Position numbers and translations under genes: made by a program | Shown here: positions 11,086-21,377 of the stretch, one piece after another | How the letters are laid out: each line of letters starts with the position of its first letter | Numbering within the stretch: position 1 is the first letter of the stretch | Assembly (NCBI RefSeq): GCF_036898095.1 | Contig: NC_090726.1 | Location: forward strand, 34,323,957 to 34,387,956 | DNA from: Palaemon carinicauda | Taxonomy: Eukaryota; Arthropoda; Malacostraca; Decapoda; Palaemonidae | Direction of reading: 5' to 3' | DNA: 64,000 nt | Notes under the pieces: generated by a model | What the model was told of the DNA's origin: nothing | Database searches by the model: none | Seen by the model: the letters and a program-made list of their open reading frames with translations, nothing else

Positions 11086-11341
11086 CGATTGCGCGATGGT
11101 GATCAGCATGCGCAGGGTCGCGCGATGGTGATCAGCATGCCAGGGTCGCGCGATGGCGATCAGCATGCGCAGTTGAGGGTCGCGCGATGGCGATCAGCAT
11201 CCGCAGTTGAGGGTCGCGCGATGGCGATCAGCATCCGCAGTTGAGGGTCGCGCGATGGCGATCAGCATCCGCAGTTGAGGGTCGCGCGATGGCGATCAGC
11301 ATCATCCGCAGTTGAGGGTCGCGCGATGGCGATTAGCATGC
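11086..11341. repeat. 34-bp minisatellite
   Basis: Tandem copies of a 34-base unit (GATGGCGATCAGCATCCGCA plus GTTGAGGGTCGCGC), about five well-matched units from 11152 on, preceded by shorter 26-27-base versions lacking the GTTGAG part. One unit carries an ATC triplication. Confidence 0.95.
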
Positions 11342-11787
11342 GCATGTGAGCTAGTAGCTGGCGAACCATGTTCCTTCAGAAGTGTTGGAGAACGTTGGCG
11401 TGCCGGCTGTAACACACGCGGGCGATCCGGAGATCGCCGAGAGACAGGTGATCGCTGGCGAGCTGATGATCGCTGACAAGCAGAAGGCTACGTGTGGAAG
11501 CCTGCGCATAGAAGAAGAGTCCTTGACCCCGATCTGAACCGAAGTTCTAGATCGCGAGGGCGAACGTGGGCGCACAGGGCGCGTAACAGGAACCAACAGG
11601 AACAGCAGGGATGATCATCATGAAAGCGCTGACGAACAGGAGAGCGCTGATGAGCAGAAGAGCGCCTGTGCGCTAACACTGAGCAGGAGCAGGAGAGAAC
11701 ACAGCAGAAGCGCGCGCAGGGAAACCCTGACACGCAAGGGAAGAACCCCGTGGGAGGCAACCCTTTGCCCCGAAGGGATCGTTGTCC

Positions 11788-11866
11788 GCCGGGAGACTGA
11801 TGTCCGTCGGAAGGCCGCTGTCCGTCGGGAAGACCGTTGTCCGTCGGGAAGACCGTTGCCCGTCGG
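11788..11866. repeat. 19-bp minisatellite
   Basis: About four copies of GTCCGTCGGGAAGACCGTT with small changes. Confidence 0.88.
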
Positions 11867-12332
11867 AAGACGAGATCAGACTGCTGTCCATCTGCACCAA
11901 GGCGGAAGATCGAGAAAAAGGAGTTGTAGGCTGCAAACGGAGATTCAAAAAGGCGCCTCAAGCACCCTTATAGGGAGATGAGAGGCCCTTACGACGAGGC
12001 GGACAGTGGGCCTTACGGCGAGGGAGGCCAACAGCAACAGAAGAAACCTCCGAAGAGGAGTCTCTATGAGTGTACTCTCTCGCTAACGAAAGAGAAACAC
12101 TTCGTAGAAGAGACTGGTCAGCCAGTGACCTAAAAGGAGCAATCCTCCGAAGAGGAGCTCCTGCAGTTGCCCAGCCCCTTGAGCGAAACTGCAGGTGTGA
12201 CCGCTCAGCACCAAGAGCATAGTCGCACGAAAAAAAAAAAAGGCAAGAGAAGAACCCCCCAAAAGGGGAAAAACTCAAGCCTGGACAGGAAAAACTTCCC
12301 TCGGAAGTAAAGTTAACCGCCCAAGGAGGCAA

Positions 12333-13157
12333 GCCTCCTGAGAGTTCTAAAATGAACTGGAGAGCTGTCCGTCGTCACGGGAGTACTTCCAGTTGACGAA
12401 AATACAAGGGGGGAGGCAGCAACAGCCGAATCCCCAGGACTCAACAAGACAGCTCACACCGTTGCCATATTACAGAAACGAACTAGATCGGTAACTGTAA
12501 AAAAATAAAACAAATAATATTAGTACATATTCATTCCCCCGGGAAGGCTCCGAAGAGGAATCCCGAGGGAAAGGAAACAAGAATTACACAACAGGCACGT
12601 GCCCTCACAACCACTTACACTCACGGAAGGAGAGCTGTAACCAAAACAGAATTATAACAATTATAATTATGTAACTAAGTAATTGTGTAATTTAAAAATG
12701 AATGAACACTAAAGAAAGAACGAAAACCCCGAAAGGAATCGTTCTACAAGCTGAAAAACAAAAAACAACTACAATTAGATTCATAACTAATTGAGACAAA
12801 CGTACGGCGTAGCAACCCCCCACACGGAAAGGAAGCTACAAGGGCGTAGTAACACGTAGTAAAAGGGTGAACGACCTCAAGAGAGAGAGAGAGAAAGACA
12901 TAAGTCAAACTCGATCGCCACCCATAAAATTACGCCGTGGTGGCCTAACTGCCGAGGACTCCACGTAGATATCGTACACTACACACACAACTCTGAAAAG
13001 GAAACTTACTTATTCTATACTCAAATATATATACAAACATGAAAACATGTTTACATATATATTGAGTAAATGAAAAGTAAGCGATTAAGTAAAGACAAAA
13101 CAAACAATGGCTGCCAAGAGAGGACCAAGACAGAGACGTCTGTCACATTCCGAGCCA
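12333..13157 (-). other. 5' leader of DIRS A2
   Basis: AT-richer stretch between the presumed gag and the left ITR. It includes a short GA run near 12882. No open gene or RNA recognised. Confidence 0.4.
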
Positions 13158-13349
13158 AAAGTGAAAGTGAGCATTCATCTGTGTGTGAGGGGGGGAGGGG
13201 TAGCTAGCTACCACTCCCCTACCCCCCCCCCCCGCTAACTAGCGCGGGGGTAATACACCCTCGTTAAATTCTTATGGCTTTCCATTTCAGCTGCGCTAAA
13301 AGGTAACCCCTCTGTAAATAGCGTGGTTTGTATTTCGGTTAAGGAACAA
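13158..13349 (-). repeat. left ITR of DIRS A2
   Basis: Inverted copy of 5862-6035, sharing the GTGAGCATTCATCTGTGTG block, a C/G-rich run, the short stem CGCTAACTAGCG and GGTAACCCCTCTGTAAATAG. The outer end is TTGTTCC, as read into the element. Confidence 0.9.
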
Positions 13350-13669
13350 TTAATATTTAAAAGGTTAGTTTTACCATTACAGGTATTTACCGACCCCTGG
13401 TTCCTACTGAGTGGCTTACATTACCGTAGGATATATCAAGGTATATCTTATTAACTATTTATTTGGGAGGGAAATAAAGGTAATTTTTGAAGAAAATTGG
13501 ATTTTTTCCACATATACCCAATTCTTTTATTAGTAAAGTTTGTCAAGTGTTTTTCTATAATAATACCAGGCACAATTTAAAGGTTATGAGCGAAGTCAAC
13601 AGGGGATTTCTCAAGGCAGTTAACACTTATCAGTTTAAATCTGTAGGATTAGAGCATAGCTACATCTAA
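13350..13669. other. no feature recognised
   Basis: AT-rich spacer between DIRS A2 and the foldback element. The 60-codon open stretch at 13487 has no recognisable features. Confidence 0.4.
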
Positions 13670-16600
13670 GGTAATATTATATTTACGGACGGGGAAACAT
13701 ATCGAACAGAAAGTATGTTTTCCTGTAGTAAATAATGTGATTTAACTGAAATTGACCTTTATTTCAACTGCAAACAAACAGAACAATCAGTTGGACCACT
13801 TTTGTTCCCCACTACACACTCACTAAAACTGGTATAATTGAAATGAAATTCAGTGAAATCACATTAATTACTACAGGAAAACATTTTCTGTTCAAAATGT
13901 TTTACCCTAAATCTAATGGTTCTTGCATTGTCGTGCGCTCACTTCGCTCATGAAAAAAAATAAAAACATCAAACTCTGTATGGACTAACAAGCAGTAATG
14001 TTGAGCTACGCACGCTAACATGAATGATAGATTACTATTTCTTAAATAATTATTCACTGCATATTTCTTTCAGAATAACTAATGGTTCTTGCTTCGCCGT
14101 GCGCTCGCTTCGATCGCGAAAAGAGAAAAACATCAAGCTCCTATGTACTGGAAAGCGATAGCCTACATGCTGAGCTGCGCAACTCCTTAAATTGGTTCTT
14201 ATTTCTTGGTAATTTTTCTAAAATTTTTTGTAAATCTAAAAATCACAGACTCTAAAATTCAATAAAAAAAAGTTATTGACTTACTTTATGATTGGGCAGT
14301 CAAAGGTGCTTTTCTTTCCTGTAAGATAACCAAGAACGACACTTTGGCACTAATTTTTGTGGCTTGACATTATGCGATTTTAGAAAGGTTTATTACACTT
14401 GGTGACACACAAAAAGGATTTGGAAAGGACTGAAGCAAATCACTTGAAGAGATATCAAAGGAAGGGGGAAATATAACCTCCCTACATGTTTACATACATA
14501 TGGTTACGTGATTGGTTATTGGAAACATCGGTGTAACACTATGGAGTCTGTAAAGTAAACTTGAAGAGTAAACTTGTTCAGAGAAAGTATTAGATGTGTG
14601 AAAACTGAATGTAATACGGCAATAACAGGAAAAAACAGAAATGACGAACAATTAGTAAGATAAAGTGAAGGAAAGAATGAATGAAATGTTGTAACAATGG
14701 AGGAAACGACTTTATACTTGAGAAAATTAGGAATATACACGTGGGTATTGCATCAACGAATACATACAAATGGTATTAAGAGCGTCAAGTCTTGTAGTAT
14801 ACTTGAATGTCTTGAGTAAAAAGAAATATGTACACGTGGGTATTGCATCAACGAATACATACAAACGGTATTAGAAGGATCAAATACTTGAATGTCGCAA
14901 GTAAAATTGAGTAGGGCTTATAAGAAAACAAGTAATCCTATGGGTCAAAATAAAGGGGGGGGGGTGGAGTTAATGAGCAGAAGTTTTAAAACTGGTTAAC
15001 AAGCATGTACCTACAAACGAACGGGAGCGAATACAACCGTTTCGTAAAATGTCAGCAAACAAATGAAAAGTATACCACGAATATAGGAAATAGATAACTT
15101 GTGCAGTTTTCCATGGATTTGTTATGCGTCCAAGAAAATAATGCATAGAGAAGAAAAGGTTTGTTTTACTATTATATACTGTTTTCCAAGTATGGTTTCG
15201 ACCAGCCAAACCCCAAGTTCCCACTGGGGGGATCCCCCATTATTGGCAGATATAGATATATATTCCACTAAGTATTTATTTGCGGTAAAAATCAGTGTCA
15301 TTATCGAAGAAAACGTGGTATTACTGTACTTACCGTCAGGGTAACCTTTCCTAGTAAAAACAAACTTTTCCCTAGAAAAACGCCCGTTTCCTTCGAAAAT
15401 GACATTTATTTTTGTCGCAAATAAATACTTAATGTAATATATATATATATATATATATATATATCTAAATCCACCAATAATGGGGGACCCCAGTAGGAAC
15501 TTGGGGTTTTGGGTAGGGGAAACAGTATATAATGGCAAAACAAACCTTTTCTGCTCTATACATTACGTTCTTGGACGTATGATAAATCCATGGAAAACTG
15601 CACAAAGTATCTATATTCTATACTAACGATATATTTTCCATTTATTTGTGTAATTCTACAGGTCGGTTGTATTTGCTCCCATTCGTTCGTATGTACATAC
15701 CAGTTTTAAATCTGCTGTGCATAAACCCGTCCTCCTTTATATTTACCAATAGGATTACTTGTTTCCTTAAAACCCCTCCCCATTTTTCCCCCCGTCATTC
15801 AAGTATTTTCACCCGAGACATTCAAGTATTCTACTTGACCTAGCCCTTTTACTGCATGTACCCTTCATTTTTTGTAATACCCACAGGTACATATTACGAT
15901 TTATGCAAGAATTACTTGTTTTCTTATGAACCCTCTTCATTTCTACCCACGACATCAAGTATTCTTCTTTATCTGACCCTTCCAATACCGTATGCACCCA
16001 TTCTTTTATGCAATACCAACATCGTCATATTGCGTTTTATACTAACCATCATTCTTCTAATACCGTATGTTTATACAATACCCACGTGGACATATTATTT
16101 TTTTACCTTAGTTATTCAAGTAGGCTATACAACGAGCCTTAACCGCTCTAATAACGTTGTTATTTATTTGTTGATGCAATACCTACTTGTATAATTCTCT
16201 TTGTTTCCATACCCCTTTCAACCGTTTTCTCCCTTATTACGGCATTTCAATTTATTACTATTATATATTTATCATTCTCTTCATTTTAACTTACTATTTT
16301 TTTCTCCATACCTGTTGTTCTTACCTTATCACACCCAGTTATCACATAAATACTTGCTTTGAACAAGTATCCTTAGTAGACTCCATTTTATTTCCGTTAA
16401 CCAATCACATGCCCATACATACGGAAAGTTTCCACAGGGGGTATGATATTTCCCCTCTGCCTTTCCTTATCTCTTCAAGTGCTTGAATCAGTCCCTTCCC
16501 AAGCCTCTTTCCCTGTAAAACCACTGTTTGTGTTAAACCTTTGTTCGTATTCTATTCCTTTCGTGTTCTATTATGGAACTTCCTATACAAACGTGTATTG

Positions 16601-17397
16601 GTTGTAGTTATCCGTACTTAGAAGCCGCAGGAAAGTTTCATGGAAATTACCATGGTACCCAAGATGTAATCAACACTTTCGACTCTACCCTCCGCCACCT
16701 CCAGTACAGCAACAGTTGCTAGAAGACACAGGCCTTCGAAGTCCCGATCATAAAGTAAGTCATTATTTTTACTTCAAGTTTAATAACTGATTAGCTGATG
16801 CAGTATATTATTAAAGTTATACAGTATTGATGTTAGCGTGCGCAGCTCAACATTACCACTTGCCAGTACATACGGAGCTTGACGTTTTTATTTTTCAGCG
16901 AGTGAAGCGAACCTACGCCAGAACAAATAGTTTTAGATTTAGGGTAAAACATTGCTTATGTTAGCATGCGCAGCTCAACATTACTGCTTCCCAGTACATA
17001 TGGAGCTTGATATTTTTATTTTTCCAGCGAGCCCATGGCGGAACAATAACCACTATATATAAGGTAAAACATTTTGAACAGAAAATATGTTTCCCTGTAA
17101 TAGATAATGTGATTTCACCAAATTTAGCATTATTATATTGCAACCAAACAGAACAGACAATTTGACTAATTTCTGTGTGATGAAGGTAGCCGAACTGTTT
17201 GTTCTGTTTGTTTGCAATTAAAATGAAGGTCAAATTTATTTAAATCACATTACTTACTACAGAAAAAAAAAATATATTTTCTGTTCGAAAGGATTCCCAG
17301 ACAGTAAGTAAAACTTCACCGGAAACGTATGTTATTCTGTAGGAAAAACTGTTTTTGAATAGGAAAGTTTTCCCGTCCGTAACTATAATAAAACCCA
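13670..17397. mobile_element. large foldback (long inverted repeat) element
   Basis: Two long arms are inverted copies of each other around a centre near 15320. Paired landmarks: TTACGGACGGG at 13685 with CCCGTCCGTAA at 17372; the ATGTTGAGCTACGCACGCTA block near 14000 with TAGCGTGCGCAGCTCAACAT near 16834; GGGAGCGAATACAACC at 15023 with its complement at 15666; and GCAGTTTTCCATGGATTT at 15101 with its complement at 15588. A 230-base palindromic sub-block (GAACAGAAA...GTGATTT) lies near each outer end. The right arm holds an AT microsatellite (about 15438-15465). No transposase gene is visible. Indels make the arms unequal, about 1.6 and 2.0 kb. Confidence 0.85.
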
Positions 17398-19005
17398 TCT
17401 GTAATACTTATGCATAGGCCTAGTGATACGTATAGCAATTCACAAGGTACACTATTATCAAAAATATTTGCAATTCTATTTGCCCTTACAAAATAAATTA
17501 TGTGTATCATCAAGCTTTAATGTTTACTATATACCAAATACGCTGGTGAATTATGAAAAAAAAAAAACAATAAAACCGAGTCCCTATCACTACCAAGAAA
17601 GTGAAATCACAACCAAATTATCCATTTACAAACTTACTATTTGATAAGTGAACAAGCAATAACAGCCCACACCAACCTTGCAACAGTCCAGTGACACCCG
17701 GCCATTGTTTTATAATAAATTTCTCGTCAAATGGGGGTGATAATCATAAAATACAAATATTTTAAAGTCTCAAAGGTTCACTGAAAGTCTGTAACATAAC
17801 ATACTAACATTGGAATTTGTTGTATCGTTCCAGTAATATTTTTCAGGGTAAGAAATGAACAATACTAAATCAATAAAATTATCATTCATGTAGAATAATT
17901 TGGTTTTAATTAAAACTTTAGTGCCTTAAAATATATTTAGTCCATAATTTTGATTTAAAGAGAAATTTAAGCCCTTTTATTATTCATATGGAGACTATGC
18001 TCTTCAGTGGGAAAAAGTCAACGGTCAACCATTTGGCACTGGCAGTCTGGCACCCATTGAAGACGATTTCCCCTTATTTCCCCCTTATGATAAGTCTTTA
18101 TTATACATTTGTGCATCAGCCATTCAGTATTTCCGTATTTAGAGTATCGTCGTTCATTTAGAAGGATTCATTGCAACAAAAAAAGTTGCTTTCGTCATAA
18201 TAGTACCGATGACAAACTGGAAGAGATCAGTCAAGACATAGTGAATAAGGCTTGGTATGGGTGACTGGACTACTGCTCTGGTGAGATACAAACTATATTT
18301 GACAGTTTTATAGAACTTTTGTCTGCTATTGTATTCCTTTCTATTCATTTGTTAAAACTAGAACTTAGCATGGTAAACACGAAATTCGTATACAAACCTA
18401 TTAGGCCTACTTACAGGTGATTATTAACCCTTACACCGTTCCTTCCAATTCTGTTGAAATTACATTAAATTCACTCTGTAGGAGGAAAAATTAGAATAGA
18501 GCAACATGGTGAATAAGAAAACTAAGGCGGTCTCAATGGAAAGGCAATTCCTTCCACCCAATATCTGAACCTGAACTTCAGGAGGTTGAAAATTATGTAT
18601 ATACATTCTAACTTCCCTCATCCTACCCTACCCTAATGTACCTTACCCTGACCTAACGTGCCCGACCCAATCTAACCATTTTTATTTGAATGATTTTCCA
18701 AAATAAGATTTTAATTGGCATATTTCAATAAATCATTACTAGCACGTTCTTTTAAACCCGTAAGTGAGATAATAAAATTCTCGTTTCCGCGTGCCGCTCT
18801 AAATTTTCTGAAGTTCCATTTTTATCTGACGGTAGTTTATGGTATTGGTAGTAATTTGTTCAGTTACAGTATATACTTTTTACATTGATATTAGCAACTG
18901 TTTTTGTTGGAACATAGTGTTTTTTAGTGTTTGGAATAACGACTACCGTAACTCAGAAACAGTGGATTTTCCCATTTAAACCATCAGAATTGTTCAAGAC
19001 ATCTC
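17398..19005. other. AT-rich spacer
   Basis: No gene recognised. At 18620-18680 there is a CTACCCTACCCTAA / GACCTAACGTG stretch of the kind common in arthropod DNA. Short open stretches look random. Confidence 0.5.
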
Positions 19006-19089
19006 TTGTTTACATTTGGGAGATTGATTGTCCATTATTGTGCATGTGTTTGCATTTACTTTTGCCAACTTTCCTTATATACCTTTTCC

Positions 19090-19307
19090 CCCAGTATGTT
19101 TTCTCCACCCAAAACCCCGGGTTCCCTCTGTGGGTCCTCATTATCGGCGGATATAGATATATGTATGTATGTATGTATGTATGTCACATTAAGTATTTAT
19201 TTGCAACAAAAATAAGCGTCTTTTTCTAAGGAAACAGGCGTTTTTCTTTAGGGAAAAGTTAGTTTTTACTAGAAAAGTTATCCCTGTCCGTAACTATAAT
19301 AAAACCC
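19090..19307 (+). mobile_element. short relative of the foldback element
   Basis: Matches the inner and outer parts of the foldback arm: CACCCAAAACCCC, TATCGGCGGATATAGATATA, TTAAGTATTTATTTGC, then the outer end GTCCGTAACTATAATAAAA also found at 17375. It contains a short ATGT run. It looks like an internally deleted copy. Confidence 0.75.
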
Positions 19308-20187
19308 TGTTTTTGAATGATAAAATCACTGTTGGCTTTTTAAACAGTTTAGATCTTCCAAATATTTATGGACAAGCTCCTGTATATTGTTCTGCAAAAG
19401 CCATTTGCTTTTTCCACTGTCCTTCAGTTCCAGCATGACTACCATCACAAATGTTTCCAAAAGGGAAGTACTGTACAAGCTATTTTGATATTAAGTGTAA
19501 TTTCGTCTAATTCGGTATTTGATTGTGTTGAAAATGCTTTCCTCTGTATATAGCTGTTGTTGCATATGTGAAAATGAAGAAATACTCTCAAAATAATGAC
19601 CCACGTGATTGGCATATGCAACACATCCATACATTGCTTGCCCGAACAGAGGAGCAGTGAGGAAATGTTAATTTTTTGAGTGTAGCGAACCACGGGGAAG
19701 CAAAAACCATTTGAGGAATGTGATAGGATTATAGGTAGTTATGATATCTTGTGTTTTCTTTATATTAATAGCTGTTTTGTGTAAACTTGGTGCTTTTTAG
19801 GGTGGTTGGAGTCTGAAGGCCCTTAGTTCAAAAACTGTAATTTTTTGCTACTTTAAGCCATCAGAAACGTTCATAACATGTATAATTACACCATATTCCT
19901 GTTTCTTAAAGCTGTATCAGATATTGTCAAAATAGAAAAATTTACTGCTTAACCTACCCTAACCAATAAGGAAAATTTTATGTCTGTCCTTATAATATAC
20001 ACATTACCCCAATTTAGATAAGGTCTGGATACGGGACTAAAACATGATGTTTTTTTTTCAAGGGAATATGGTAATCCCTCGCCATATCATATTATGTAAA
20101 TGCTATATTATATGTAAATCTATGTCTTGGACTCCTCTTTATATTGTGGGTATCTGAAGGCAGATAAGTTTTATGTTTTTCATATTT

Positions 20188-20231
<44 letters not shown>

Positions 20232-20620
20232 AATTGTAAATTTTCGACTTAACCCCATCACTACGAGGCAGCGGATCCGCCCACAGTAGCTATATACGAG
20301 ATTTGTCACTATCGGATATACATGCACACTTAATCTCTATAATAACCTACATTTCCATGTTTATATGTTGTACTGATATTTACTGTATACAATAAATTTC
20401 TCAAAGGTTTGCTACATTTTCTATTGTAACTTTGTGTGTAAGGCTAGACCGGCTTTTGAGCTGCTCTTACTTCCCGCATTATGATTAGCAGGGAGCATTT
20501 ATGTATTTGTTTTTCTTTCTATGTTCTTACATTAAGGGATCAAAGATTTTTCCACCTACTTTATTAATGAACAACTCTTAAAGTTATAATGGAAGGAGAG
20601 ACATTTCTACATTAAAACAT
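19308..20620. other. AT-rich spacer with poly-T
   Basis: No gene recognised. A run of about 40 T at 20191-20230 could be the reverse-strand tail of a lost retrotransposed sequence or a simple repeat. Confidence 0.5.
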
Positions 20621-20638
20621 TGTGATGTTACTATTTTG

Positions 20639-20724
20639 TGACGTAACTCTTAGCAGAGCGGAATCTGATTACCTTAAAGGAATTCAGTCCGCCATCGTGA
20701 TGACGTCACAATCCTGTGACGTAG
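20639..20724. promoter_or_regulatory. cluster of CRE-like TGACGT sites
   Basis: TGACGTAA at 20639, a full palindromic CRE TGACGTCA at 20701 and TGACGTAG at 20717, within 86 bases. CREB/ATF-type factors bind such sites. It lies 0.7 kb upstream of the A3 gag remnant. Function is inferred from motif clustering only. Confidence 0.35.
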
Positions 20725-20956
20725 TCTTCCTAGTATGACTTGCATTTATGTGAATATTTTCTTTTATTGCAAGAAATTTTTAAAATATTAGCTTACTAAG
20801 CATAAGTATGTTTATAATGTAGGGAAATATATTATTTTCTTGTATATATTTGTCCTATAAGTATATTTCCCTTAGTCAATTTTCGATTTGGAGTTTTCTC
20901 GAGCATACAGTCCTTTTACGCTCGTAGTATTACTAAGGGAGATGTCAGATATTAAA

Positions 20957-21377
20957 CGATCATTTTTGTTTCGCAATACTTGTATCGTTATTTAATATTT
21001 CGCTGTTGAGAATACTAATATTATTCATATATCCTATTGTATTTTCATTCTGGCCCTTGGCGAAAGAGGATAATCTCTCGCAACGGGCAGGTCTAATATG
21101 ATCTAATGTGAAATAGTTTAAAGTGCTAGTGTTCAATGGCACATAAATGACTCAATGCAGTCAATCTACGATACGTAATTCTCTTGACAATCGTTTTTTG
21201 TTTTCACAATTACTGTACTTGTATCGTTATTTTATATTTCGATTTTGAGAATACTAATATTAATCATATATCCTATTTTATTTTCTTTCTAGCCCTTGAC
21301 GAAAGAGTATAATCTCTCGCAATGGGAAGGTCTATTAAGATCTAATGTGAAATAATTAAAAGTGCTAGTGTTCAATG
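20957..21377 (+). repeat. tandem duplication of about 185 bp upstream of A3 gag
   Basis: Copy 1 is 20957-21138 and copy 2 is 21189-21377. They share TGTATCGTTATTT, GAGAATACTAATATTA, TCATATATCCTATT, GAAAGAG.ATAATCTCTCGCAA and GTGCTAGTGTTCAATG. The copies have diverged noticeably. Copy 2 contains a TTTTCTTTCTAG acceptor-like signal and copy 1 has lost the AG. It probably belongs to the leader of DIRS A3. Confidence 0.85.

Larger units (their letters stand above)
9181..12332 (-). other. GC-rich, minisatellite-laden presumed gag region of A2
   Basis: By position between leader and RT this should be gag. Open stretches occur in all frames because the minisatellites lack stops. The 11958-12332 minus stretch is Ser/Arg-rich (LPRRKAHCPPRRKG), which would fit a gag tail, but I do not recognise a domain. 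Confidence 0.4.
5817..13349 (-). mobile_element. DIRS retrotransposon A2, decayed, both ends present
   Basis: Read on the minus strand from the left ITR (outer end 13349) to the right ITR (outer end 5817), about 7.5 kb. Both ends, the ICR and the 3' untranslated region are clear. The last aligns with the end of A3 (28850-29285) over several hundred bases. Coding content is almost erased: RT motifs remain near 9170-9130 and 8865-8825, in different frames. The upstream half is GC-rich and full of minisatellites where gag should be. A 5S rRNA-like insertion lies at 8711-8818. The element is older or faster-decaying than A1. Confidence 0.85.

Noticed and set aside
10364..11131. Long Arg/Ala-rich open frames on both strands
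   Set aside because: Shadow frames of a stop-free GC-rich minisatellite, with no start context or domain.
11086..11341. 34-bp repeats as a possible CRISPR or coding array
   Set aside because: No spacers; simple minisatellite expansion with variable unit length.
15856..16486. Hydrophobic open stretches in the foldback element
   Set aside because: Composition follows the T-rich arm; the inverted arm has no equivalent coding signal.
20191..20230. Poly-T run as the tail of a processed pseudogene
   Set aside because: No recognisable transcript-derived sequence next to it.
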